64,000 nt of DNA from Curtobacterium sp. ISL-83 (GCF_018613895.1 NZ_JAGGPH010000007.1:372001-436000), one strand, 5' to 3'; shown: positions 9,171 through 20,771, numbered from the stretch's first letter. Numbers and translations are program-made. Notes: generated by a model not told the origin, from the sequence alone.

Positions 9171-9815
9171 TCAGTCAACTGTAGCCCGGAAGACCCGCGT
9201 GGTCTCGTCGACCACACCGACCCCGAGCTCGAGCACCTCGACGTCGGACAGGCGCTTCCGGAGGATGACCTTGCGCGCCTTCTCCATCTCGTCCTCGACC
9301 CGCGCGCCCTTCATCAGGAGGAGCTGTCCGCCTGAGCGGACGAGCGGCACGGTGATCGGGATGAGCTTGGACAGGGCGCTGACCGCGCGCGCGGTGACCT
9401 GGTCGACGACGACTGAGTCTGCGACGTCCTCTGCTCGTGCACGAACGACCGCGACGTTCTCCAGGCCGAGCCGCTCGGCCTCCGACGTGAGCCAGTCCAC
9501 GCGGCGCTCCATCGGTTCGATGAGCGTGAAGCGCACGTCCGGGCGCGCGATCGCCAGGACCAACCCGGGTAACCCGGCACCGGAACCGACGTCACCGACG
9601 TGACCACCAGCCTCCAGAAGGGGAGCCAGCAAGGCAGAATTGAGGATGTGTCGCGTCCAGAGTCGAGGCAACTCGAGCGGGCCGATCAGGCCCAGTTCCT
9701 CACCGCGCCTCGCGAGTTCGTTCGCGAACGAACGCGCGACGTCGATGCGGTCGCCGAACAGCTGCGCAGCAGCAACCGGTTCTGCCTCGAGCACCGCGGT
9801 GGACTCGTCCGTCAT
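9171..9815 (-). CDS. rsmG: 16S rRNA (guanine(527)-N7)-methyltransferase RsmG
   Basis: A 214-residue SAM-dependent methyltransferase (GidB) that makes m7G527 in 16S rRNA. The SAM-binding motif is GDVGSGAGLPGLVLAI, followed by an acidic-turn segment (FTLIEPMERR), and the RARAEDVADS and TARAVSALSKLIPI segments typical of the family. It overlaps the jag end by 4 bases (ATGA-type coupling) and is the last gene of the rpmH-rsmG operon. Length is normal. Confidence 0.95.
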   Translation of the reverse strand: MTDESTAVLEAEPVAAAQLFGDRIDVARSFANELARRGEELGLIGPLELPRLWTRHILNSALLAPLLEAGGHVGDVGSGAGLPGLVLAIARPDVRFTLIEPMERRVDWLTSEAERLGLENVAVVRARAEDVADSVVVDQVTARAVSALSKLIPITVPLVRSGGQLLLMKGARVEDEMEKARKVILRKRLSDVEVLELGVGVVDETTRVFRATVD

Positions 9816-10363
9816 CGGGTGACGACGGTGTGGCGGTCCCGACCCTCGCCCTCGGACTCCGAGTGGAACCCCTTCTCGGCGACGAGGTCGTGCACGAGCT
9901 TCCGCTCGTACGACGACATCGGCGGGAGGGCGGCAGACGGTGACCCCGCCTCGATGCGTTCGATCGCCGTGTCGACGAGTCGCTGGAGCTCGGTGGCGCG
10001 GGCGTCCCGCGAGCCGCCGACGTCCAGGATGAGTCGGCTGAACTCGCCCGTCTCGGCCTGCACGGCGATGCGGGTGAGCTCCTGCAGCGCGGTGACGGTG
10101 TCCGGCTTCGACAGCACGCGGAGTGCGTCCCCGGTGTCGGTCACCGACAGGTACACGCGCCCGGCGCGCTCTTCGATCTCGATGTCCCCGTCGAGGTCGC
10201 AGATGTCGAGGAGTTCCTCGATGTAGTCGGCAGCGATGTCGGCTTCATCGCGGGTCGCGCTCTCGGACACCTCATCCGCAAGCGGCTCGACGGCCGTGGT
10301 CTCAACGGCAGCGGAGTCAACGGCGGTCGGCTCGACGGTCGCGGCGGTGTCCTGATCGGTCAC
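9812..10363 (-). CDS. Jag/KhpB RNA-binding protein (KH and R3H domains)
   Basis: A 183-residue protein with an acidic, Ala/Thr-rich N-terminus (about 45 residues), a KH-like region (about 55-115) and a C-terminal R3H domain (ERKLVHDLVAEKGFHSESEGEGRDRHTVV). Family members bind RNA and, with KhpA, affect cell division and wall synthesis. The start is GTG, placed immediately after the yidC stop with no spacer, so the two are translationally coupled. Confidence 0.92.
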   Translation of the reverse strand: MTDQDTAATVEPTAVDSAAVETTAVEPLADEVSESATRDEADIAADYIEELLDICDLDGDIEIEERAGRVYLSVTDTGDALRVLSKPDTVTALQELTRIAVQAETGEFSRLILDVGGSRDARATELQRLVDTAIERIEAGSPSAALPPMSSYERKLVHDLVAEKGFHSESEGEGRDRHTVVTR

Positions 10364-11344
10364 TTACTTCTTCCCGTTCTTCTTGGCACGGTTCTTGCCG
10401 ACCGGCTGCTGGCGCTGGGTGGTCATGCGGGCCGCTTCAACCTCGGCCACCGAAGCACCCGTCCCGGCCTCCGCCAGGGCGCCCACCGGCGTCCCACGGC
10501 GCTGCGCACGCTTCGCCAGGCGGGCCTCGCGGGCCAGAGCGGCCTCGGACCCCGGGGTCGGCATGCTGCGGATGACGAAGTACTGCTGGGCCATCGTCCA
10601 GAGGTTCGACGCGAGCCAGTAGAACATGACGCCGAGCGGGAACGAGAGGCCCGAGATCACGAACACGAGCGGGAGGATGTACAGCATCATCTTCTGCTGG
10701 CGGTACATCGGGGACGCCTTGGTCTCCGGCGACATGTTCTTCGCGACGAGCTGCAGCTGCGTGATGAACTGCGACGCGGTCATCACCACGATCATGAAGC
10801 CGGCGATCGCACGGACTTCCCACCCGGTGGCGTTCGTGAAGGTCTCGTGCAGCGGAGCGCCGAAGAGCTTCGCGTTGCCGAACGACTGCGCCAGCGTGTT
10901 CGTCAGCAGGCCGATGCCGGTCTTGTTGATCTGCGCCGTGTGCAGAACCGAGTACAGCGAGAAGAAGATCGGCATCTGGATCAGCAGCGGCAGGCAGGAG
11001 CTCAGCGGGTTCGTCCCGGTCTCCTTGTACAGCGCCATGGTCTCGCGGCTCATGGCCTCACGCGAGAACTGGTCCTTCTTGCCCTTGTACTTGTCCTGGA
11101 TCTTCTTCAGCTGCGGAGCCACCTCGAGCATGCGGCGCTGCGACTTGATCTGCCGCACGAAGATCGGGATGAGCGCGGCGCGGACCACGAACGTCAGGAA
11201 GATGATCGAGAGCACCCAGGTGATGCCCTCGTTCGGGTCCATACCGAGGTTCTCGAAGACCCAGTGGAAGCCGACGAGGATGGCCGAGACCACCCATTTG
11301 AGCGGCCAGAGGATCGTACCGATGATGTCCATGGGGACGGTCAC
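10364..11344 (-). CDS. yidC: membrane protein insertase YidC
   Basis: A 326-residue YidC/Oxa1/Alb3 insertase without the large periplasmic domain of proteobacterial YidC. A first membrane segment (PLKWVVSAILVGFHWVF) is followed by the conserved core with TFVVRAALIPIFVRQ and a basic cytoplasmic hairpin (KSQRRMLEVAPQLKKIQDKYKGKKDQ), then PLLIQMPIFFSLYSVL and further helices. The C-terminus is Lys/Arg-rich. It inserts membrane proteins with or without SecYEG. It overlaps yidD by 4 bases. Confidence 0.96.
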   Translation of the reverse strand: MTVPMDIIGTILWPLKWVVSAILVGFHWVFENLGMDPNEGITWVLSIIFLTFVVRAALIPIFVRQIKSQRRMLEVAPQLKKIQDKYKGKKDQFSREAMSRETMALYKETGTNPLSSCLPLLIQMPIFFSLYSVLHTAQINKTGIGLLTNTLAQSFGNAKLFGAPLHETFTNATGWEVRAIAGFMIVVMTASQFITQLQLVAKNMSPETKASPMYRQQKMMLYILPLVFVISGLSFPLGVMFYWLASNLWTMAQQYFVIRSMPTPGSEAALAREARLAKRAQRRGTPVGALAEAGTGASVAEVEAARMTTQRQQPVGKNRAKKNGKK

Positions 11345-11748
11345 GCCTTTCGAGTGCGCTGGGGGAGCAGGACCGGCTGCGCAGTCGCGGCGGATCGCTG
11401 CGACGGACGGGAACCGGCCGCGGGCTGCGGCTGCTGCGGAGCCGGCGCGAGGACGAACCCGAACCGGTTGACGATGTAGGGGCGACGCCGATCAGGGACG
11501 TCGTCGATGCCGCCGGCGGCCCAGGGGTTGCAGCGGGCGATGCGCCAGGCTCCCATGGCAGAACCGCGGACGACCCCGTACTGCTGGATCGCCTCGAGCG
11601 CGTACCGGGAGCACGACGGGTGGTAGCGGCAGACGTTGCCGTAGAGCGGGGAGATCACCGCACGGTAGGCGCGCAGCACGACGACACATGCGTTGCGAGG
11701 GAGCAACGCAACGACCCAGGCGAGCCGGGTCCACTGGTTGCGGTTCAT
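11341..11748 (-). CDS. yidD: membrane protein insertion efficiency factor YidD
   Basis: A 135-residue member of the YidD (DUF37) family, longer than the usual 70-100 because of a Pro/Gln/Arg-rich tail. The family core is visible as LLRAYRAVISPLYGNVCRYHPSCSRYALEAIQQYG followed by RIARCNPW. It helps YidC-dependent insertion. The ATG at 11748 overlaps the rnpA stop (ATGA); a longer in-frame start at 11808 would add 20 residues that overlap rnpA and is rejected. Confidence 0.93.
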   Translation of the reverse strand: MNRNQWTRLAWVVALLPRNACVVVLRAYRAVISPLYGNVCRYHPSCSRYALEAIQQYGVVRGSAMGAWRIARCNPWAAGGIDDVPDRRRPYIVNRFGFVLAPAPQQPQPAAGSRPSQRSAATAQPVLLPQRTRKA

Positions 11749-12095
11749 GCGGCCTTCTCCACACCGCGCGCGAAGGAGCGCGAGACGTCTTCGAGCAGGG
11801 TAGGCCACCCGGCCTGCGCGGCGGCTGGCAAAGCCCGCACGACCACGTCGTACCCGGTGGGGGTGGCGACGAGCAGCTCGTGCGCGATGGCCTTGAGCCG
11901 ACGGCGCATCAGGTTGCGGGTCACCGCGTTCCCGACCGTCTTCGCGACGATGAAGCCGAAGCGCGTCGGGCCGGTGTCGGCACCGGGTCGTCGGACCACG
12001 GATACGACCACGTGCGCCGTGGCGCTCCTGCGACCACGACGCACGGTGGACCGGTAGTCCGCACCGCGGACGATGCGGTTGGCGGGAGCCAACAC
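11745..12095 (-). CDS. rnpA: ribonuclease P protein component
   Basis: A 116-residue basic RNase P protein subunit that, with the M1 RNA (not in this window), processes tRNA 5' ends. The family signature RNLMRRRLKAI is visible after KTVGNAVT. It lies between rpmH and yidD, the invariant bacterial order. Length is normal. Confidence 0.96.
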   Translation of the reverse strand: MLAPANRIVRGADYRSTVRRGRRSATAHVVVSVVRRPGADTGPTRFGFIVAKTVGNAVTRNLMRRRLKAIAHELLVATPTGYDVVVRALPAAAQAGWPTLLEDVSRSFARGVEKAA

Positions 12096-12156
12096 GATCG
12101 CTACCGGGTGCCCGGCCGAGATGAGATCGGAGCGAGCCCGATCAGGCGCAGCTGGA

Positions 12157-12294
12157 TCAGGCGCTGAGCTCGGTGCGGCCCTTGGCGCGGCGCGCAGCGA
12201 GGATCGAGCGACCGGCGCGGGTGCGCATGCGGAGGCGGAAGCCGTGCTTCTTGGCCCGGCGACGGTTGTTCGGCTGGAAGGTGCGCTTGCTCAT
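12157..12294 (-). CDS. rpmH: 50S ribosomal protein L34
   Basis: A 45-residue, strongly basic protein with the invariant L34 opening [20 protein letters not shown] and a C-terminus ending GRTELSA. It is the first gene of the minus-strand rpmH-rnpA-yidD-yidC-jag-rsmG operon and diverges from dnaA across the origin. Confidence 0.98.
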   Translation of the reverse strand: MSKRTFQPNNRRRAKKHGFRLRMRTRAGRSILAARRAKGRTELSA

Positions 12295-12789
12295 GATCTT
12301 CTCCACACGGCTGCTCGCGGCGAGCCGTCACGTATGCGTAGTCGTTCGCGGTTCGAACGACGCAGATGGGCGCGACCAAGCGGCCGCAGTCAACTGGATA
12401 ACGGTACGTGACAGCAGCGGACAGGTCAAACGCGCTGCCCGCCGACGCGTGCGAGTCCATTCTCCACACTGGGGACAACTTCCGTTCGGTACGACGCGGC
12501 CCGGTCCTTTACAGTGGTGTGATCGACCGGCCCTGCCCCGGTACGACGGGGATCCCCCTCGTAGCGGGCAACGAAACGGTCGTGGACAAGACTGTGGACA
12601 ACCCTGTGGACTCCGATCGTCCTCGGATCCCCGACGGCTCGCGCCAAACGGCCCGTCGGCACCGACTGCGACGGACGCCCCAGGGCGATCCGAGGGGGCG
12701 GAACGACTCGATCGGCTGCGATCGAGCGCGGATCCGGTCCCGGTACGTCCACAGCACACCACCCGATGAGACCTGGAGACGAGCGCGAC
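12295..12789. other. rpmH-dnaA intergenic region, left part of oriC
   Basis: These 495 bp hold DnaA-box-like nonamers and must also carry the divergent rpmH and dnaA promoters. TGTGGACAA (12593-12601) is the reverse complement of the actinobacterial box TTGTCCACA. CGTGGACAA (12581-12589) and TTCTCCACA (12460-12468) each have one mismatch. No protein is credible here. Confidence 0.75.
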
Positions 12790-14256
12790 ATGACGCTGCC
12801 GGCCGACCCCGTCCAGGACCTCTGGTCCTCGGTGCTCGCACTCCTCGCCGAGGACTCCCGCATCACGCCGCAGCTGCACGGGTTCCTCAACCTGGTGGAA
12901 CCGAAGGGCGTCCTCGCCGGGACGCTCTACCTCGAGGTCCCGAACGACCTCACCCGGGGGATGCTCGAGCAGCGCATCCGCATCCCGATCACCGAGGCGG
13001 TCGCCCGGATCGGTGACGACACGGTCGCGAACTTCGCCATCACCGTGAACCCTGACATGGCCTCCGAGCCGCGGGTCGACAGCATCGTGCCGTCCGCGGT
13101 GCCCGAGTACGCCGCCCCCGCCACGGTCGCCGTCGAGCAGAGCGCCGCACCGCGCCAGTACATCGAGGCACCCTTCGTCCCGAGCCAGATCGACTCGTCC
13201 GGCTCGAACGGCCGCCCGGAGTCCCGGCTCAACCCGAAGTACAACTTCGACAACTTCGTCATCGGCTCGTCGAACCGCTTCGCGCACGCCGCCGCCGTCG
13301 CCGTGGCCGAAGCGCCCGCGAAGGCCTACAACCCGCTCTTCATCTACGGGGACTCCGGACTCGGCAAGACACACCTGCTGCACGCGATCGGCCACTACGC
13401 CGAGAGCCTCTACCCGGGGATCCGGGTGCGGTACGTGTCGAGCGAGGAGTTCACGAACGACTTCATCAACTCGATCGCGAACAACCGGTCGAACCAGTTC
13501 CAGCAGCGGTACCGCGACATCGACATCCTGCTGATCGACGACATCCAGTTCCTGCAGGGGAAGGACTCGACGCAAGAGGCGTTCTTCCACACGTTCAACA
13601 CGCTGCACGACCACAACAAGCAGGTCGTGATCACCTCGGACGTCGCGCCGAAGCACCTCACGGGCTTCGAGGACCGGATGCGCTCGCGCTTCGAGTGGGG
13701 CCTCATCACCGACGTGCAGGCACCCGAGCTCGAGACGCGCATCGCGATCCTCCGCAAGAAGGCGCAGTCCGACCACCTGCAGGTGCCCGACGACATCCTC
13801 GAGTTCATGGCGTCGAAGGTCTCCAGCAACATCCGGGAGCTCGAGGGGACGCTGATCCGTGTCACGGCGTTCGCGAGCCTGAACCGGACGGCCGTCGACA
13901 TGGCCCTCGTGCAGACCGTCCTCAAGGACCTCATCACGCTCGACGAGGACAACGTCGTGGCGCCGACGGACATCATCAACCACACCGCGGAGTACTTCAA
14001 GCTCTCGGTCGACGACCTCTACGGCTCCTCGCGGTCGCAGGCGATCGCCACGGCGCGTCAGATCGCGATGTACCTGTGCCGGGAGCTCACGAGCCTGTCG
14101 CTGCCCAAGATCGGCCAGCTCTTCGGCAACCGCGACCACACCACGGTGATGTACGCCAACAAGAAGATCACGGAGCTGATGAAGGAGCGCCGGTCGATCT
14201 ACAACCAGGTCACCGAACTCACTTCGCGCATCAAGCAGGACCGCCGGTACCGCTGA
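12790..14256 (+). CDS. dnaA: chromosomal replication initiator protein DnaA
   Basis: A 488-residue AAA+ initiator. Domain I covers about residues 1-85, a variable Ala/Ser/Pro linker 90-148, and the AAA+ core starts at LNPKYNFDNFVIGSSN. The Walker A motif GDSGLGKT is at 187-194, Walker B is LLIDDIQFL, and the C-terminal DNA-binding signature is NRDHTTVMYANKKI. The ATG at 12790 is preferred because GGAG lies 11 bases upstream; an in-frame ATG at 12766 has no such signal. DnaA boxes on both sides of the gene suggest autoregulation as well as origin firing. Confidence 0.97.
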   Translation: MTLPADPVQDLWSSVLALLAEDSRITPQLHGFLNLVEPKGVLAGTLYLEVPNDLTRGMLEQRIRIPITEAVARIGDDTVANFAITVNPDMASEPRVDSIVPSAVPEYAAPATVAVEQSAAPRQYIEAPFVPSQIDSSGSNGRPESRLNPKYNFDNFVIGSSNRFAHAAAVAVAEAPAKAYNPLFIYGDSGLGKTHLLHAIGHYAESLYPGIRVRYVSSEEFTNDFINSIANNRSNQFQQRYRDIDILLIDDIQFLQGKDSTQEAFFHTFNTLHDHNKQVVITSDVAPKHLTGFEDRMRSRFEWGLITDVQAPELETRIAILRKKAQSDHLQVPDDILEFMASKVSSNIRELEGTLIRVTAFASLNRTAVDMALVQTVLKDLITLDEDNVVAPTDIINHTAEYFKLSVDDLYGSSRSQAIATARQIAMYLCRELTSLSLPKIGQLFGNRDHTTVMYANKKITELMKERRSIYNQVTELTSRIKQDRRYR

Positions 14257-14708
14257 GCGCGATGCGCTCGCACCGGCCTGGAGGCACGGGTCGATTCCGC
14301 CGGATCGGCCCGTTTCCGCGCGCGTCCACCATCTGAGACGGTTCCATGGGCCGGAGTTCTCACAGTGTGGATAGCCTGTGGATAACTGTGGAGGACACGC
14401 CGCCCGGTTGTTCACAGCGACAGGGGCAACTGTGGAAACTGGGGATGGAAGTGGATAGATGAGATTCATTCATCCAGACGCCGCTCACACGCCGCCCACA
14501 AGTCACACGCTTGTAGTTCCCTGTCGCCGAGCGGTCTCAACAGGGTTATCCACAGTGTGCACAGGCGTTAACACCATTACTCCTGGTTAACCATTGATCT
14601 CAGGGGGCCAACCTTGTGGATGGCGGGATGACAAGAAATCCGGGTCCACCTGCGCTGTGCCACAATGGGGCGGCCGGACAGTCCAACCGATCGACAGGGG
14701 TCCCAGCT
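14257..14708. other. dnaA-dnaN intergenic region, main oriC
   Basis: These 452 bp carry perfect DnaA boxes TGTGGATAA (14377-14385) and TTATCCACA (14546-14554) in opposite orientation. Weaker ones are TGTGGATAG (14366-14374), TTGTTCACA (14408-14416) and TGTGGATGG (14615-14623). A relatively AT-rich patch (about 14565-14600, with GTTAACACC and GGTTAACC) could be the unwinding element. The first 35 bp also hold a repeat motif shared with two other intergenic spots. Confidence 0.85.
14273..14290. repeat. CCTGGAGGCRCGG dispersed repeat, copy 1
   Basis: CCGGCCTGGAGGCACGGG lies just after dnaA. Near-identical strings occur at 20661-20676 and, inverted, at 28211-28224. Confidence 0.55.
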
Positions 14709-15854
14709 GTGAAGTTCGAGGTCAACCGGGACGTCTTCTCCGAAGCCGTCTCCTTCGCGGTGAAACTCCTCCCACAGCGCACGACCCTCCCGATCCTGTC
14801 TGGTGTCCTGATCCACGCCGATGCGGATCACCTGACGCTCTCGTCGTTCGACTACGAGGTCTCGGCACAGACCTCGATCACGGCGCAGATCGACGAACCG
14901 GGCACGGTCCTGGTGTCAGGTCGTCTGCTCAACGACATCGCGAGCCGCCTGCCGAACGCCCCGGTGACGTTCGCCACCGAGGACTCCCGGATCTCGGTGA
15001 CCTGTGGTTCGGCGCACTTCACGCTCCTGTCCATGCCGGTCGAGGAGTACCCGACGCTCCCCGAGATCGGTCCGCAGACCGGTGTCATCCCCGGCGATGC
15101 CTTCTCCGAAGCCGTCTCGCAGGTGGCCGTCGCCGCGAGCCGTGACGACGTCACCCCGGTCATCACCGGCGTCCAGCTCGAGGTCGGCGACAACGACCTG
15201 TCCCTCATCGCCACCGACCGATACCGCGTGGCCGTCCGGACGATCGCGTGGGACTCCGGTCGCGTCGGTGCCGACCCGCTCAAGGCACTCGTCCCGGCTC
15301 GCACCTTGCAAGAGGTCGGTCGCACCTTCGGCTCGGCCTCGACGGTGTCGGTCTCGATCAGCGGCAACGCCGAGCGGGAACTCATCGCGTTCCACGCCGA
15401 CGACAAGACCGTGACGTCCCTGCTCATCAAGGGCAACTACCCGCCGGTCCGCCGGCTCTTCCCGGAGACGGTCAACGACCACGCGGTCATCAACACCGCG
15501 GAACTGGTCGAGGCCGTCCGACGGGTCTCCCTCGTCCTGGAGCGCGAAGCCGCGCTCCGGTTCTCCTTCACGGTCGACGGGCTCACGCTCGAGGCGATCG
15601 GTTCCGAACAAGCGCAGGCATCAGAGTCGATCAGTGCGTTGCTGACCGGGGAGGACACGGTGGTCTCACTGAAGCCGGCGTTCCTCCTGGACGGGTTGAA
15701 CGCGGTGCACTCCGAGTTCGTCCGGATCTCCTTCACCAAGACGGAGAACCCGAACAAGCCGGGCCCGGTGCTCATCACCGGACAGACCTCGCAAGAGGCC
15801 CCCGCGACGGACGGGTACCGCTACCTGCTCCAGCCCAACCTGCTGCTGCGGTAG
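14709..15854 (+). CDS. dnaN: DNA polymerase III subunit beta (sliding clamp)
   Basis: A 381-residue clamp of normal length that holds the replicative polymerase on DNA. The N-terminus VKFEVNRDVFSEAVSFAVKLLPQRTTLPILSGVLI and the C-terminus ending YRYLLQPNLLLR (clamp pocket region) are typical. The start is the GTG at 14709, with AGGGG 8 bases upstream; an in-frame ATG at 14616 lies inside the origin and would add 31 residues without similarity. Confidence 0.96.
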   Translation: MKFEVNRDVFSEAVSFAVKLLPQRTTLPILSGVLIHADADHLTLSSFDYEVSAQTSITAQIDEPGTVLVSGRLLNDIASRLPNAPVTFATEDSRISVTCGSAHFTLLSMPVEEYPTLPEIGPQTGVIPGDAFSEAVSQVAVAASRDDVTPVITGVQLEVGDNDLSLIATDRYRVAVRTIAWDSGRVGADPLKALVPARTLQEVGRTFGSASTVSVSISGNAERELIAFHADDKTVTSLLIKGNYPPVRRLFPETVNDHAVINTAELVEAVRRVSLVLEREAALRFSFTVDGLTLEAIGSEQAQASESISALLTGEDTVVSLKPAFLLDGLNAVHSEFVRISFTKTENPNKPGPVLITGQTSQEAPATDGYRYLLQPNLLLR

Positions 15855-15924
15855 TCGCAACAGCCATCCTGCGCTGGCGCTCTCGACACAGCAGCAGCGC
15901 GACGACGAACAAGAAGAGGAAATC

Positions 15925-16812
15925 ATGCACATCGGTCTTGTGGGCCTTGGTCGCATGGGCAACAACATGCGTGCCCGTCTCCGTAACGCTGGGATCGACG
16001 TCACCGGTTACGACGCCAACCCCGCCGTCTCCGACGTCGCCAGCCTCGCCGACCTGGCGGCCGCCCTCCCCGAGGGTCAGAAGCTCGTCTGGGTCATGGT
16101 GCCGCACGGCAAGATCACGGACGACGTGATCACCGAGCTCGCCGGTGTCCTGGGCGAGGGCGACCTCGTCATCGACGGCGGCAACTCGAAGTGGCTCGAC
16201 GACACCGTGCACGCCGAGCAGCTCGCGGCGAACGGCATCCGCTACATGGACGCCGGCGTCTCGGGTGGCGTCTGGGGCAAGGACAACGGCTACGGCCTGA
16301 TGGTCGGCGGTGATGCCAAGGACGTCGAGTTCGCGATGCCCGTCTTCGACGCGCTCCGCCCCGAGGGTCCGCGTGAGGAAGGCTTCTCGCACGCCGGCCC
16401 GATCGGCGCCGGTCACTACGCGAAGATGGTGCACAACGGCATCGAGTACGCGATCATGCAGGCCTACGGTGAGGGCTTCGAGCTCCTCGAGGCGAAGGAC
16501 CTGATCAAGGACGTCCCGGCGGTCTTCGCCGGGTGGCAGCGCGGCACCGTGGTGCGCTCCTGGCTGCTCGACCTCATGGTGCTCGCCCTCAACGAGGACC
16601 CGAAGCTCGCCGAGCTCGAGGGCTACGTCGAGGACTCCGGCGAGGGCCGTTGGACCCTCGAGGAAGCGATCGAGCACGCCGTGCCGATGCCCGCGCTCTC
16701 CGCGGCCATCTTCTCGCGCTTCGTCTCCCGTCAGGGCAGCGAGTCGCCGACGATGAAGGCCGTCGCAGCACTCCGCAACCAGTTCGGCGGCCACGCCGTC
16801 AAGAAGGCCTAG
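15925..16812 (+). CDS. gnd: 6-phosphogluconate dehydrogenase, decarboxylating (short form, GndA/YqeC type)
   Basis: A 295-residue enzyme that oxidises 6-phosphogluconate to ribulose 5-phosphate plus CO2 in the pentose phosphate pathway. The Rossmann motif GLGRMG is at residues 7-12, followed by DGGNSKW, GVSGGVWGKDNGYGLMVGG and the catalytic KMVHNGIEYAIMQAYGEG. It is the short single-domain form (about 300 rather than 470 residues), which is usually NAD-dependent. Its place between dnaN and recF is conserved in many actinobacteria. Confidence 0.93.
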   Translation: MHIGLVGLGRMGNNMRARLRNAGIDVTGYDANPAVSDVASLADLAAALPEGQKLVWVMVPHGKITDDVITELAGVLGEGDLVIDGGNSKWLDDTVHAEQLAANGIRYMDAGVSGGVWGKDNGYGLMVGGDAKDVEFAMPVFDALRPEGPREEGFSHAGPIGAGHYAKMVHNGIEYAIMQAYGEGFELLEAKDLIKDVPAVFAGWQRGTVVRSWLLDLMVLALNEDPKLAELEGYVEDSGEGRWTLEEAIEHAVPMPALSAAIFSRFVSRQGSESPTMKAVAALRNQFGGHAVKKA

Positions 16813-16843
16813 CCCTCTCCGGGGCGACCCGGCCACGGCCCGC

Positions 16844-18031
16844 GTGCACGTCGATCACCTGCAACTCACCGACTTCCGGAACTACCGGGAGGCAGATGTC
16901 GACCTCGCACGCGGGCCGAACCTGTTCGTCGGCCGCAACGGCCAGGGCAAGACGAACCTCGTCGAGGCGATCGGGTACCTGTCCACGCTCGGCTCGCACC
17001 GCGTGCCCACCGATGCAGCCCTCGTCCGACAGGGCTGCGACGCCGCGATCGTGCGGGCACGGCTCGCGCACGAGGACCGCAGCATCCTGGCCGAGGTCCA
17101 GATCAACCGCACGGGAGCGAACCGCGCGCAGGTGAACCGGTCGGCGATCAAGCCCCGGGAACTCCCGCGGTACTGCACGAGCGTCCTCTTCGCTCCGGAG
17201 GACCTCGCGCTCGTCCGTGGTGAGCCCGCCGGTCGCCGGCGCATGGTCGACGAGCTCCTCGGCCAGATCGCACCGCGGATGCAGGGCGTCCTCGCCGACT
17301 ACGACCGCACGCTCCGCCAGCGGAACACGCTGCTGAAGTCCGCTCGATCCACCGGTGCGAAGGCCGGTGCGTTGTCGACGCTCGACGTCTGGGACGAGCG
17401 GCTCGTCGCGTTCGGTTCCGAGATCATCGCCGGTCGGGACCACCTGACCCGGCGGCTCGCGCCGTTCGTCGCCGAGGCCTACGCCACGGTCGCCGGCGAA
17501 CGGCACGAAGCCTCCATCACCGGCGTCCTCAGCGTCCGCGGTGGCGACCCGGAGGACGCGTCCGCCACCGACCCGGTGCTCGGGACCCCCGACGAGCCGG
17601 TCACGATCGCCGCCGCGGCCGAGGCCTTCCGTGCAGCGCTCGAACGCCGACGGCGGGACGAACTCGACCGCGGGCTGACCCTCGTGGGACCGCACCGCGA
17701 TGACGTGCTCTTCCAGCTGAACGGGTTACCAGCCCGTGGGTACGCTAGTCACGGGGAGTCCTGGTCCTTCGCGCTCGCGGTACAGCTGGCGTCGGCGTCG
17801 ATCCTCCGCACCGAGTCGAGCCTGGGCGACCCGATCATCATCCTCGACGACGTCTTCGCCGAACTCGACGAGTCCCGCCGGGAGCGGCTGGCGAACGCGG
17901 TCGTGGACTACGAGCAGGTGCTCATCACCGCAGCGGTCCACGGCGACGTCCCGGGACAGCTCACCGCGCACACCGTCCGCATCGAGGCGGGCACCATCGT
18001 GGTGGACGACGTGGCGCCGGACGTGGCCTGA
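16844..18031 (+). CDS. recF: DNA replication/repair protein RecF
   Basis: A 395-residue SMC-like ATPase that loads RecA at gapped DNA. The Walker A motif GRNGQGKTN is at residues 30-38, preceded by LQLTDFRNY. The C-terminal half holds GPHRDD, the SHGESWSFALAVQLA signature and Walker B IILDDVFAELD. The start is GTG. The last base of its TGA is the first base of the next ATG, so the DciA-like gene is coupled. Confidence 0.95.
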   Translation: MHVDHLQLTDFRNYREADVDLARGPNLFVGRNGQGKTNLVEAIGYLSTLGSHRVPTDAALVRQGCDAAIVRARLAHEDRSILAEVQINRTGANRAQVNRSAIKPRELPRYCTSVLFAPEDLALVRGEPAGRRRMVDELLGQIAPRMQGVLADYDRTLRQRNTLLKSARSTGAKAGALSTLDVWDERLVAFGSEIIAGRDHLTRRLAPFVAEAYATVAGERHEASITGVLSVRGGDPEDASATDPVLGTPDEPVTIAAAAEAFRAALERRRRDELDRGLTLVGPHRDDVLFQLNGLPARGYASHGESWSFALAVQLASASILRTESSLGDPIIILDDVFAELDESRRERLANAVVDYEQVLITAAVHGDVPGQLTAHTVRIEAGTIVVDDVAPDVA

Positions 18032-18531
18032 TGCCGAAGCCGTGGAAACCCGCCGAACCCTCGAAGGTCTACCGACACCTCCGGGCCGTGTTCGGGGACC
18101 CGTCGAAACGCGGCGTCGACGCACGCCGACGTCGAGCCCGCGAACTCGATGCCGACTCGGTGCCGTACGGCCGGGGTCGCGAACCGCGGGGGCTCGGTGA
18201 CGTCGTCGGATCCCTCGCCGCGGAACTCGGGTGGACGGAGTCCCTGGCACGGTCGGAACTCTTCGTCGACTGGTCGAGCGTGGTCGGTGACGAACTCGCG
18301 AAGCACTCCACGCCGATGACCATCGAGGACGGCGCACTCGTCATCCGCTGCGACTCGACCGCCTGGGCGACGCAGCTCCGTCTGATGCGCAGCACCGTCA
18401 CCACGACGATCGCGGAACGGCACCCCGAAGCCGGGGTGGAATCGATCCGGGTTTCCGGCCCGGACGCCCCCACCTGGAAACGCGGCCTCAGGACGGTCCA
18501 GGGGCGCGGCCCTCGCGACACCTACGGTTGA
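18031..18531 (+). CDS. DUF721/DciA family protein
   Basis: A 166-residue protein with a basic, Arg-rich N-terminal half and a C-terminal DUF721 domain (about 60-150) including LFVDWSSVVGDELAKHSTPM and LVIRCDSTAWATQLRLM. DciA family members act with the replicative helicase in bacteria lacking DnaC/DnaI loaders. The recF-dciA-gyrB position is the standard one in actinobacteria. It overlaps recF by one base. Confidence 0.88.
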   Translation: MPKPWKPAEPSKVYRHLRAVFGDPSKRGVDARRRRARELDADSVPYGRGREPRGLGDVVGSLAAELGWTESLARSELFVDWSSVVGDELAKHSTPMTIEDGALVIRCDSTAWATQLRLMRSTVTTTIAERHPEAGVESIRVSGPDAPTWKRGLRTVQGRGPRDTYG

Positions 18532-18616
18532 GCCGACGAAATCATCCTCTGGTGGCGAAAAAGGCTGTCAGAGGGCCGGATGAGCCCTCGAAGGAGGGGG
18601 CCCTACGGTAGACTGA

Positions 18617-20647
<2,031 letters not shown>

Positions 20648-20660
20648 CCTCCGGACCCTC

Positions 20661-20747
20661 GCCTGGAGGCGCGGTGTGAGCCGCGTCGACCAGTCCTGAC
20701 CACCTGTGGTCGCGCCCGGCGCGACGACCGGACCACTGCCTCCAGGC
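20661..20747. repeat. dispersed repeat copy 2 with a facing inverted half
   Basis: GCCTGGAGGC (20661-20670, continuing GCGG) and its exact inverse GCCTCCAGGC (20738-20747) bracket a 67-bp spacer in the gyrB-gyrA gap. The first arm belongs to the CCTGGAGGCRCGG family also seen near 14273 and 28211. Confidence 0.6.
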
Positions 20748-20771
20748 GGTGCAGAAAGGCAAGAAGGCCAC